A program made the position numbers and the translations under genes. Below are positions 51,912 to 59,906 of a stretch of DNA of 64,000 nt, piece after piece; the stretch's first letter is position 1; every line of letters starts with the position of its first letter. Location of the stretch: NCBI GenBank assembly GCA_043733485.1, contig JAYTGN010000057.1, forward strand, positions 1-64,000. The letters are read 5' to 3'. Below the pieces are notes generated by a model, which saw nothing but the letters and a program-made list of their open reading frames with translations, did not search any database and was not told where the DNA came from. The DNA is from Urbifossiella sp043733485 (lineage in GTDB: Bacteria > Planctomycetota > Planctomycetia > Gemmatales > Gemmataceae).

Positions 51912-52991
51912 TCACTTTCCAACCGACTTGAGTTGATCGCTGACGGTCTGCACGTATTCTCCGGCCTTGGGGAACTTGATGTGCAGGCCGTTGATGTCCT
52001 GATCCGGGCCGCCATCCTTCGTAATCACCTGATACGGCATCGAGCCCTTCACGCGCTTCGACGTGTCGCCCCGTGCTTCGGCGGCGAGAATCTCCACCGT
52101 CTTGTAACCGTAGTTGTAAGGGTCTTGTACGACCGTCCCCTCGATGTCCCCGGCAGCGATGGCCCGCAGCGTGTCGCGGTGCTCGTCGAAGCCGATGATT
52201 TTCACCTTACCGATGAGTTTCTTGGCTTTCACGGCAGCGAGGATCGCCGGCGGGTTCGAGTTGTAGAGTCCGATAAATGCGATGTTGGGATCGCCTTCGA
52301 TGCGGCTGAGCATGTCGCGAGGGTTGGCGATTTGACGATCGGCGAGGCCGTCGTCCGTCTTCGATTCGCCATCGACGAGGAAGTACTTGCCGTACCACTT
52401 TCCCTTGATCTCGGGGCGTTGCGGATGGACGCCGTCCTTGCCGTTCGCCTCGGGCGTGGCGAGTTCTTCGAGTACGCCAGCGGGTCGGGCGACGCCGTTC
52501 GCCGAGGCCGTGCTTCCGATGAACAGCGCGATGGTGCCGCCGTTAGGCATCACCTTCTTCACGAGCCGACCCACCCCGCGCCCCGCCTCTTTGTTATCGA
52601 CGCCCACGTAGCAGATGCGGTTGCTCTTCTCGGCGTCGTTGTCCATCGTCACCAGCGGCATCTTCTTGGCCACGACCGCGAGGTCTTCCGTCTGGCCCTT
52701 GGGGTCGATCACGCTGACGCCGATGCCGCTCACACCCTGGCTCACCCACGAATCGATGATCGGCTTTTGAACCTCAGACGACATGCGTTCGGGTTGCCGA
52801 AACAGGAGTTCCACGTCGTTGTCCGCGGCGGACTTCTTGGCCCCGGCTTCGCACAGATCCCAGAACGGGTCGGTGCAGTTGGTCACGATGGCGACCTTGA
52901 TCTTGTTGTTGTTCTTGCCGCCGCACGCGGGCACGGCAGCGAGCCAGACGCCGACGGCGAGTACGGCCACGATTCGGAAAAGATGCGACAC
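51912..52991 (-). CDS. Sugar-type ABC transporter substrate-binding lipoprotein
   Basis: 359 residues from GTG 52991, chosen because the following 20 residues are a lipoprotein signal (LFRIVAVLAVGVWL, then VPAC lipobox). Type I periplasmic binding protein: KVAIVTNCTDPFW, GIGVSVIDPKG, PLVTMDNDAE, then GKVKIIGFDEHRDTLRAI and GTVVQDPYNYGYK. It resembles ribose/xylose-type binding proteins. No matching permease or ATPase genes are adjacent; the nearby ABC genes are exporter type. Confidence 0.85.
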   Translation of the reverse strand: MSHLFRIVAVLAVGVWLAAVPACGGKNNNKIKVAIVTNCTDPFWDLCEAGAKKSAADNDVELLFRQPERMSSEVQKPIIDSWVSQGVSGIGVSVIDPKGQTEDLAVVAKKMPLVTMDNDAEKSNRICYVGVDNKEAGRGVGRLVKKVMPNGGTIALFIGSTASANGVARPAGVLEELATPEANGKDGVHPQRPEIKGKWYGKYFLVDGESKTDDGLADRQIANPRDMLSRIEGDPNIAFIGLYNSNPPAILAAVKAKKLIGKVKIIGFDEHRDTLRAIAAGDIEGTVVQDPYNYGYKTVEILAAEARGDTSKRVKGSMPYQVITKDGGPDQDINGLHIKFPKAGEYVQTVSDQLKSVGK

Positions 52992-53047
52992 GAAGCACCG
53001 CTTTCGGGAGAGTGTTGGGATGAAGATCAAGTTACCCGACTGCCGGC

Positions 53048-53125
53048 AAAGTTCCAAGTTTCAGGTTCCAAGTTCCAAGTCGATCCGTTCCAACTTGGAA
53101 CATGGAACATGGAACTTGGAACTTT
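53048..53125. repeat. Inverted repeat, left flank of the exporter/squalene block
   Basis: 32-base arms (53048-53079 and 53094-53125) made of TTCCAAGTTCCAAG-type units and their complement. The right arm ends at the stop codon of the second permease gene. It matches the copy at 59817-59906. Confidence 0.7.
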
Positions 53126-54372
53126 CAAAACAAGTCCGCGGGCTCGGCGGAATGCACCTTGCGAACGGCGAGCAGGCCCGAGGCGAGGCACATGCCGCAG
53201 GTCATCACCAGCACCACGACGGCTCGTTCGGCGGTCATCTCGGTGGGGATGCCGCCGAAGTTTCGGGTGATGGAGTAGAGGCCGAACGAAGCGATGAGGC
53301 CGGGGACGTAGCCGAGCACGGCCAGGAGCAAGGCCTGCCAGAGGACGACCGTCGACAGGTAGAAGGGCTTGTAGCCGAGGGCCTTCACGGTGGCGTATTC
53401 GGGGAGCATGCCGCGAATGTCCGCCGCCATCATTTGGTAAACGAAGATCGCGCCGACCACCACGGCGAGCACCACCGCGACGCCGAGGAACTGCCCGACG
53501 GAGGTGAGTTGCATCCAGTAGCGGCGTTCGTGGTCGCCGATCTCTTCGCGCGTGTAGACGTGAACGTCGGTCGGGAGCAGTTGCTTGAGTTGTTGCCGAG
53601 CGACGCTCGGATCGGCACCGGGCTTCAAGGTCACGAGCCCGAGCGTGACGCGATCGCGAGGCTGCCCGGTGGCAGTCGCGAAAGTCTCTTCGCTGCCGAG
53701 GAGCATGCCGTTCCAACTGAACCCGGCACCGAGTTCGAAGCCGCCCACGACCTGAACCCGTCGATCGTTCAAGCGGATGGCGTTCCGCTGGTCCGGGTTC
53801 TTGGGGTTGCCGCCGAGCGTGCCATCTTCCGGAATGTTGATCACGTCGTCGAGCGAACCGAACTCGGGTTTCGAGCGCGTGTCGTAGAGCAGCGTGCCGT
53901 TGCGGGCGAGGGCTTCACCCGCATGTTTTGCCGCCTTCCGCGAGGGGAACACTCGGCCGCGATCGACGGCAAAAACGTCCGCGACGCGGTTCGGCGGCAC
54001 GCCGAGGATTCCGATGCTACCGATGCCGCCGGGCGGAGTGTAGCCGAGGAGGCCGCGGGTCGCCGGCTTCTGCCAGGTTCCGGTTCCGATGGAAACGGGG
54101 AGTACGTCTTCGACTCCATCCGCAGCCCGCGCCTGAGCCAGCCGGCTGCGCGGTAAATCGCCCGGCCGGCCCACGTCGCCGTATTCCGAAGACGTGATCA
54201 TCAGGTCGAAACGGAGGCCGTCGAAGAGCATGGTCGCGGTGCGTTCCACGCCGCCGAACATGCCGACTTCCATGAAGATGAGCGCGACGGCAAACGACAC
54301 GCCGGCCGCGGCCACGGCCGTACGCGTTCGCTTGTGTACCAGGTTGCTCCAGGCCAGGCCGAGTGGGGTCAT
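53125..54372 (-). CDS. FtsX/DevC-type ABC transporter permease (second copy)
   Basis: 415 residues from ATG 54372; a possible in-frame start 36 bases upstream (ATG 54408) gives a longer N-terminus. One N-terminal membrane segment (TAVAAAGVSFAVALIFMEVG), a long periplasmic domain (about 40-270), then three more segments (FLGVAVVLAVVVGAIFVYQM and others), the MacB/DevC topology. The sequence ends VRKVHSAEPADLF, the same type of ending as the first permease in this cluster. It follows hpnE on the same strand. Confidence 0.88.
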   Translation of the reverse strand: MTPLGLAWSNLVHKRTRTAVAAAGVSFAVALIFMEVGMFGGVERTATMLFDGLRFDLMITSSEYGDVGRPGDLPRSRLAQARAADGVEDVLPVSIGTGTWQKPATRGLLGYTPPGGIGSIGILGVPPNRVADVFAVDRGRVFPSRKAAKHAGEALARNGTLLYDTRSKPEFGSLDDVINIPEDGTLGGNPKNPDQRNAIRLNDRRVQVVGGFELGAGFSWNGMLLGSEETFATATGQPRDRVTLGLVTLKPGADPSVARQQLKQLLPTDVHVYTREEIGDHERRYWMQLTSVGQFLGVAVVLAVVVGAIFVYQMMAADIRGMLPEYATVKALGYKPFYLSTVVLWQALLLAVLGYVPGLIASFGLYSITRNFGGIPTEMTAERAVVVLVMTCGMCLASGLLAVRKVHSAEPADLF

Positions 54373-54554
54373 GAGTGCCGCAGTTTGGGTCGAACGAGAA
54401 AAACCCATATTACTCGAGAAAAGAGTCAGGCTGCCACATTGCCACTTCCCCACACACGGACTTTGGCAGCCTGACCCTCCGCATCCCAGGATTGTAGGCA
54501 TTTTTGAAGAAATCTGTCGCGCGGACCGCGTCCAGACGAGAGCGCTTTCGATGC

Positions 54555-55895
54555 CTATTTCGAAAGGCACACCCGTGGGGGGCGAAGGGATCGATCGAGG
54601 AGTGCCGCGGCCGCGAGGTCTCCGCTTCGCACGGCCCCTTCCATCGTTGCGGGCCAACCGGTCGCGGTCCAGTCGCCGGCGAGCACGAGATTGCGAACGG
54701 GCGAAGCTTGGAGCGGTCGAAAGCGGTCCACACCGGGCACGGCGCTGAACGTGGCCGTGCGTTCGGTCACGACCTTCGAGCGAAGTAGACTCGCCGCGCG
54801 AGCCGCGGGGAAGAGCGTCCCGAGTTCGTCCACGATTCGACGCGTGAGTTCCTCGCGGCTCAGTTCCGACACCGACCGCGCCGCACTGATCACGACCTGA
54901 ACGTAATGCTCGCCGGGCAGCACCTCGCCACGATTGAACGCCCAGTGACCGAGGCAATCGACGAGTACCGCGTGGGGAAGCGGCATCGTGGGCCGATCGA
55001 ACCAGAAGTGAACGCTTGTGATGGGCGAGGGCGCGAGGTGCTGGATGTTCGCGAAGTACGGCAGCGCAGCCAGTTCCTCCGGCAACAGATCGAGCACGCG
55101 TTCGAAGGGCACCGCCAGCACGAACCAGTCGGCGGCGAGTGTGGTGCCATCGCGAAGAACGACCTCCGAGATAATTCCACCATTGAGTTGAAGCTTGCGG
55201 ACGGCCGCATTCTCGCGAAGCTCCACGCCCTGCTTCGCGAGCCAGCCGCGGAGTTCTTCGCCGTAGAAGCGCCCGAGCGGCACGGTCGGCACGTACACCA
55301 CGAAGCCCTCGCGCGTTCGCATGAAGCCTTCGACGAACACCTTGCGAGCGTACTTGAAGCCGAGCCGATCGACGGATTCGTTCAGGGCACTCACGAGAAC
55401 CGTGGCCCAGAATCGGCAGATGGTACGCGCGTTCTGCCGGTGCGATTTCAACCACTCGAGCAACGGTGGGTCGGCGTCGGGCCGCTCGCGGAGCATGGCG
55501 AGAAGCCCCCACGCCACGCGGAGTTTATCCAGCGGCGTGAGGTAGTGCGCGCCGAGCAATGCCCGACCGAGGTGGAACGGAGCCGGCCACGGGTCGGCCT
55601 TGAAGACGCTCCTGCGGCGATCCGCCGTGACGAAATGCAGCTTGGGTTGCGGCGAGAGAAAGTTGCGAATCCCGACCGTGCGGCAGAAACGATCGAAGCT
55701 CGTGCAGCAACCCATCGTCACGTGCTGGCAGGCATCGACGAGTTGGCCAGTACTCGGATCGGTGAAGGAACTGGCCCGGCCGCCGAGGCGCTGCCGCGAT
55801 TCGAGAATCGTGACGTGGAGCCCGCGCGGGGCCAATGCCGCGGCTGCCGCAAGGCCCGCGAGTCCGCCACCAATGACGACAACGCGATCGTTCAC
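54555..55895 (-). CDS. hpnE: Hydroxysqualene dehydroxylase HpnE
   Basis: 446 residues from GTG 55895, whose GTGA overlaps the hpnD stop. FAD amine-oxidase/phytoene-desaturase-like protein: GGGLAGLAAAAALA dinucleotide motif, RLGGRASSF, and the C-terminal AGDWTATGWPATMEGAVRSG. HpnE reduces hydroxysqualene to squalene in the HpnC/D/E route. It is directly paired with the squalene-synthase-like gene, so this assignment is preferred over a carotenoid desaturase. Confidence 0.88.
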   Translation of the reverse strand: MNDRVVVIGGGLAGLAAAAALAPRGLHVTILESRQRLGGRASSFTDPSTGQLVDACQHVTMGCCTSFDRFCRTVGIRNFLSPQPKLHFVTADRRRSVFKADPWPAPFHLGRALLGAHYLTPLDKLRVAWGLLAMLRERPDADPPLLEWLKSHRQNARTICRFWATVLVSALNESVDRLGFKYARKVFVEGFMRTREGFVVYVPTVPLGRFYGEELRGWLAKQGVELRENAAVRKLQLNGGIISEVVLRDGTTLAADWFVLAVPFERVLDLLPEELAALPYFANIQHLAPSPITSVHFWFDRPTMPLPHAVLVDCLGHWAFNRGEVLPGEHYVQVVISAARSVSELSREELTRRIVDELGTLFPAARAASLLRSKVVTERTATFSAVPGVDRFRPLQASPVRNLVLAGDWTATGWPATMEGAVRSGDLAAAALLDRSLRPPRVCLSK

Positions 55896-56716
55896 AACCA
55901 ACCCCACTTCACCGGCCACGCCGAGAGAAAGATGAGCCCCTTGCGCCAGCGCGGCACACGCACGCGCTTCTCGAACACCGCCTCGGGCCGTCTCGCGATT
56001 CGTTCCAGCAACAAGCGGTAGCTGCCGCTCATGACGCGGAAGATGGCACGGCCTTCGTTTGAAAGCAGGCCATCGAGCGCGGCCGCGGCCGTGTAGTAAC
56101 CGCGAGCACGCTCGATCTGAAACTGCATCAGGTCCCTCCGGTTCGGGAACCGCTCGCGATCCTCGCGCGGGAGATAGTCTCGACCGCGCGCTGCGTCTTC
56201 ACCCAGGTCGCGGAGAATGTTCGTGAGTTGGAAGGCGATCCCCGCAGCCTTCGCGGGCACATCGGAATCGGCGAATGATGCACCGGGCTTTACGCCCCAG
56301 ATCCGCACGCAGGCCAGACCCACGGCCGAGGCCACGCGATAACAGTACGGTTCGAGTTGTTCGAACGTCTCGAATCGGAGTGGTTCGAGGTCCATCTCGA
56401 CGCCGTCGATCACGTCGTAGAGGAACCGAGTGGGAATCGCGAAGCGTCGCACGGTGTCGTGCAGTGCGGCGTGGATCGGATGCGAATAGATGCCGGACAG
56501 CGTCAGGTCGAGCGATTTGCGCCAGGCGGTGAGCGCTTCGCGCCGGGCCTGCGGTTCGCCGGGTTCATCTGCGATATCGTCGGTGATGCGTGCAAAGGCG
56601 TAGAGCGCATCCATCGCGCGATGCTTTTCCGCGCGGAGGAGTCGAAACGCCATCGGAAAGGAACTGTTCGCGCGGCGAGTGACGGCGCGGCAGGCGGAAT
56701 AGGATTGTTCGAGCAT
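55892..56716 (-). CDS. hpnD: Squalene/phytoene synthase family, HpnD/HpnC-type
   Basis: 274 residues. Two Asp-rich metal motifs of the trans-isoprenyl synthase fold: ITDDIADEPGE (first) and LTNILRDLGEDAARGRDYLP (second, NxxRDxxED). The start at 56716 shares a base with the stop of the adaptor gene (TAATG) and the end overlaps hpnE by four bases. It condenses farnesyl-PP to presqualene-PP, or acts as HpnC; the two cannot be separated by eye. Phytoene synthase is the other possibility. Confidence 0.85.
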   Translation of the reverse strand: MLEQSYSACRAVTRRANSSFPMAFRLLRAEKHRAMDALYAFARITDDIADEPGEPQARREALTAWRKSLDLTLSGIYSHPIHAALHDTVRRFAIPTRFLYDVIDGVEMDLEPLRFETFEQLEPYCYRVASAVGLACVRIWGVKPGASFADSDVPAKAAGIAFQLTNILRDLGEDAARGRDYLPREDRERFPNRRDLMQFQIERARGYYTAAAALDGLLSNEGRAIFRVMSGSYRLLLERIARRPEAVFEKRVRVPRWRKGLIFLSAWPVKWGWL

Positions 56717-57876
56717 TATTGCCCGAGGTTGACGCGAACCTTCTGGCCCACGCGGAGCGGCGGCATCCCGGCCGGGCTCGAGTTCTCCACCACGATGGTC
56801 GCTTCAATCACACGGGTATCGCTCGGCACCATGCTGTCGCCGGCACCTCGCTTGAACAGAAACGTGTCGCCGATGCGTTCGACCTTCCCCTTGTACGTGA
56901 TCTTGGGGTCGGTGTTGTCGTAGATCGTCACTTCTTTGCCGATCTTGTCGCGGCCCACGCGATGGGCGAAGTCGGCCTCAATCTCGGCGCGCACGATGCG
57001 GGGCCCGGCGGGCACGAGAATCACGGCCGGCGTGCGGGCGCTGATGCCGATGGTGTCGCCGGGGCTCACATTCACGCGCTCGATGGTGCCGGGAACCTGG
57101 GTGCGAATCGTACACAGCTCGATGGCCGTTCTGGCTTCGTCGACGAGAGCTTCATAGCGCCGCACTTCGGCCTCGGCGATGGCGATCAGCGCCCCGACAT
57201 CCGCACTCTGAAGGCCCTTTAAGAGTTCCTCTTCCGCTCGGAGTTCCAACACGGCCGTCCGCCATGCCGTCTCAATCTTGAAGAACTCCGGATCGTTCTT
57301 CAACAGTTCCTTGATCCGAACCTCGGTCTCCGATTTGTGCAGGTCGCGGAAGTTGGCTTCATAAACTTCGTAGCCTCGCAGCGTGCGAGCCTTTCGATCG
57401 TTCGCGACGTCGATCTTGAGTTTCTGTCCATCGATGCTGGTCTTGTGTTGGTCCTGTTTCGCCCTCGCTCCGCGGACGTTGGCGATGGCCACTTCGACGG
57501 CGATCTGTGCTTCCCGGAGTTTGGCTTCGAGCATCTGCGTGTTGAACTTGTAAAGTGGGTCGCCGACGACCATTTTGCCGCCGAAGAGGCGGTATTCGCG
57601 AAGTTTCACTTCCTGGCCCGGTTCGACGAACATCTTCACGATCTGGCCCGACTGCAAGACCGGAGGAAGGAAGAACCCGATGGGCGAGGGGTTGCTATCG
57701 ACGGTGCCGAGGACGACCGGCCCGGAGCCGTCCTTGCCGTTGGTGGGTCCGGGGGGCTTGGCCGGTTCCGCGGTGCCGCCGCCGGCTCCGTGCGTGAGCA
57801 ATCGCGCTCCGAGCAGGCTGCCGATGATCAGCAACCCACCCAGGACGTAGAGCAGCGGCTTAAGCTTACGCAACAT
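56716..57876 (-). CDS. HlyD/DevB-type periplasmic adaptor of an ABC exporter
   Basis: 386 residues from ATG 57876 (AGAGGGTG upstream). One N-terminal membrane anchor (LLYVLGGLLIIGSLLGARLL), a barrel/lipoyl half (IVKMFVEPGQEVKLRE), a long coiled-coil hairpin (about residues 105-240) and the returning half (CTIRTQVPGTIERVNVSPGD), then a beta-barrel domain. It bridges an inner-membrane ABC permease and an outer-membrane channel. Coupled to hpnD by the TAATG overlap. Confidence 0.9.
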   Translation of the reverse strand: MLRKLKPLLYVLGGLLIIGSLLGARLLTHGAGGGTAEPAKPPGPTNGKDGSGPVVLGTVDSNPSPIGFFLPPVLQSGQIVKMFVEPGQEVKLREYRLFGGKMVVGDPLYKFNTQMLEAKLREAQIAVEVAIANVRGARAKQDQHKTSIDGQKLKIDVANDRKARTLRGYEVYEANFRDLHKSETEVRIKELLKNDPEFFKIETAWRTAVLELRAEEELLKGLQSADVGALIAIAEAEVRRYEALVDEARTAIELCTIRTQVPGTIERVNVSPGDTIGISARTPAVILVPAGPRIVRAEIEADFAHRVGRDKIGKEVTIYDNTDPKITYKGKVERIGDTFLFKRGAGDSMVPSDTRVIEATIVVENSSPAGMPPLRVGQKVRVNLGQ

Positions 57877-57894
57877 GAGGCACCCTCTTATGAA

Positions 57895-57914
57895 TCGCGA
57901 AGTCGCAAGCGGCT
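57895..57914. repeat. Copy of the TCGCGAAGCC repeat
   Basis: TCGCGAAGTCGCAAGCGGCT differs by one base from the copy at 63958-63977. It lies in the short gap between the ATPase stop and the adaptor start. Confidence 0.7.
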
Positions 57915-58637
57915 TCAGTGGCCCGCCAAGGGCCGTTGTTCCAGGTGGCCGTCTTCCAAATGGTAATAGACGTCCACGTAGGGAAGCAAGCGGTGATCGT
58001 GCGACACGACCAGAATCGACGCGCCGCGTTCGTGCGCCGCGTCCCGCAGCAGCTCCATCACCTTCTGCCCGTTCTCCCAATCCAATGCACTCGTCGGTTC
58101 GTCCGCGAACATGAAGGTCGGGTTCTTCACGAGCGCCCGGCCGATGGCGACTCGCTGCTTCTCGCCGCCGGAAAGGTACGCCGGCTTCTTGTGGCGATTG
58201 GGTGCGAGCCCGAGACGTTCGAGCATCGCATCCGCCTGCCGCTTGGCTTCCCACGTGCCGGCGTAGCCGCCCCACTTGAGGACGATCTCGAGTTGTTGCC
58301 GTGCGGTGAGGGCCGGGAACAGATTGTAGCCTTGAAAGACGAACCCGGTCGTGCGAAGTCGGAAATCCTCGCGCTGCTTCGCCGTCATCGCCCACACGTC
58401 GCGAAGTTCGCCGCGATCCTCAGCCAGCACCTGACCCGAGTCGGGTTCGAGCAATCCGGAGGCGATGGCGAGCAGCGTCGATTTCCCGCTGCCGGACGGT
58501 CCCATCAGCAGTGACAGTTGCCCCGACTGGAGCTCGATCGACACATCATCGAGCGCGAGGCGGCGCTTCGCCCCATCACCGAAGGTCTTGGTGATGTGGA
58601 CGCCTCTTAGCGCGGGAGTTGTTAAGGTTGCTGGCAT
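57915..58637 (-). CDS. ABC exporter ATPase (DevA/MacB/LolD-like)
   Basis: 240 residues from ATG 58637. Walker A GPSGSGKST, Q-loop FVFQGYNLFPALTA, signature LSGGEKQRVAIGRA and Walker B FMFADEPTSALD are all intact. The Q-loop phrase QGYNLFPALTA and short length place it with DevA/LolD/MacB ATPases that pair with FtsX-type permeases. It sits between the first permease gene and the adaptor gene, with dispersed repeats in the gaps. Confidence 0.92.
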   Translation of the reverse strand: MPATLTTPALRGVHITKTFGDGAKRRLALDDVSIELQSGQLSLLMGPSGSGKSTLLAIASGLLEPDSGQVLAEDRGELRDVWAMTAKQREDFRLRTTGFVFQGYNLFPALTARQQLEIVLKWGGYAGTWEAKRQADAMLERLGLAPNRHKKPAYLSGGEKQRVAIGRALVKNPTFMFADEPTSALDWENGQKVMELLRDAAHERGASILVVSHDHRLLPYVDVYYHLEDGHLEQRPLAGH

Positions 58638-58644
58638 AGTTTCG

Positions 58645-58665
58645 TCGCGAACCCGCAAGCGGCTA
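58645..58665. repeat. Copy of the TCGCGAAGCC repeat at a gene junction
   Basis: TCGCGAACCCGCAAGCGGCTA overlaps the stop of the first permease gene and ends 7 bases before the ATPase start. Confidence 0.65.
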
Positions 58666-59808
58666 GCGTAAGAGGTCCATCGGTTCGATCTTGCGAACGC
58701 TTCGCATGGCGAACAGGCCGGAGCCGAGGGCCATGGCGATGGTCACGAGCGCGGTGCCGCCGGTGATCTCCCAACGGAGATCGACATCGGTGTTGCTGAG
58801 GCGGGCGATCTCGCGCAGGCCCAGACAGATCGGGTAGGCGCAGAGGATGCCGATGATGCCGACCCAGAACGACTGCGTGAGAACCATGACCATGATGCGC
58901 CGGCGCGGGATGCCGAGCGCGAGCAGAATTGCGAACTCCTTGGCGCTGGCCGCGGTCGCGGAGTAGAGCGTCTGGGCCGTGATGACCATGCCGACGATGA
59001 GGCCCAAGAGGGCGGCGTAACCGATGGCGATGCCGGCCTTCGTGCGGAACAGCCAATACCACCGGCTGCCCGTCGAGAACTCAATCGTGCTGTAGGCGCA
59101 CATGTCGTCGGGATATTCGGCCTTCAAGTCGTTCACGACTTGGGCCGCCCGTTCCGCCGAGTCGCAGCGGGCGACCAGATACGTCACGTGGTCCGGCGGC
59201 AGGATGAAGCCGAGCAGGTGCCGAGACGTATCGAGCGAACAGAACACCCAAGGGGCCGCGAGGCTCTTCAACCCCTTCACGGTGCCGACGAGCCGGACTT
59301 CCTTGCCATTGATCTTGGCGCGCTTGGTCGGGTGGTCGAGTTTGAGCCGCGTCACGTCGGATTCATCGACCACGATGGTATTGCGTTCGGTGAGCGCGAG
59401 CCGCAGTTCGGGTGTCAGCACGCCGGCGGTGGCCCGCGCGTCCGGGTCCATGCGGCTACCGAGCAAGTAGCAGAGTTCGGTGCCGCCGACGGGCTTCGTG
59501 AAGTTCCCGAAGTTCGCGATGTAATACTCGGGCATCTCCACGCCCGACCGCCCGGCCACCCGCGTCACGTACGATTCGGGGATCGGCTTGCCGAGGTCCA
59601 CGCTTTGCGTGCCGCTCGACCCAACCCAGATGTCCACGCCCTCGCCCTTGCCGGCCTGAGTTTGGTCCAGCGGGATGGACGTGATCTTGAACAGGCCCAG
59701 CAGCAGGCCGCACTGGAGCGCGATGAGGACGGCCGAGAACGTGACCGCGAGTACGCCGGAAGCGTACCGCTGTCGTTCGTGCCAGAGTGTCTGAAGGGCG
59801 TAACCCAT
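58663..59808 (-). CDS. FtsX/DevC-type ABC transporter permease (first copy)
   Basis: 381 residues. N-terminal membrane segment (ASGVLAVTFSAVLIALQCGL), a periplasmic domain, then three C-terminal segments (GIAIGYAALLGLIVGMVITA and others) ending VRKIEPMDLLR. The four-segment arrangement with a long periplasmic loop is that of DevC/MacB. With the ATPase and HlyD adaptor downstream it completes a DevBCA-like exporter. Start ATG 59808. Confidence 0.9.
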   Translation of the reverse strand: MGYALQTLWHERQRYASGVLAVTFSAVLIALQCGLLLGLFKITSIPLDQTQAGKGEGVDIWVGSSGTQSVDLGKPIPESYVTRVAGRSGVEMPEYYIANFGNFTKPVGGTELCYLLGSRMDPDARATAGVLTPELRLALTERNTIVVDESDVTRLKLDHPTKRAKINGKEVRLVGTVKGLKSLAAPWVFCSLDTSRHLLGFILPPDHVTYLVARCDSAERAAQVVNDLKAEYPDDMCAYSTIEFSTGSRWYWLFRTKAGIAIGYAALLGLIVGMVITAQTLYSATAASAKEFAILLALGIPRRRIMVMVLTQSFWVGIIGILCAYPICLGLREIARLSNTDVDLRWEITGGTALVTIAMALGSGLFAMRSVRKIEPMDLLR

Positions 59809-59816
59809 CTTCTAAA

Positions 59817-59906
59817 GTTCCAGGTTCCAAGTTCCAAGTTTCAAGCGACACCCGCAACGATGGTTTCCCGTTCCGAACTTGGAACCTGGAACCTGGAACT
59901 TGGAAC
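59817..59906. repeat. Inverted repeat, right flank of the exporter/squalene block
   Basis: 29-base arms (59817-59845 and 59878-59906) of TTCCAAG-type units, differing by four transitions. The left arm contains the stop codon of the amidotransferase gene (59841) and the right arm encodes its last residues. Confidence 0.7.

Noticed and set aside
53048..53125. CRISPR array from the repeated TTCCAAG units
   Set aside because: The units are short, unspaced and arranged as a palindrome, with no spacers and no cas genes.
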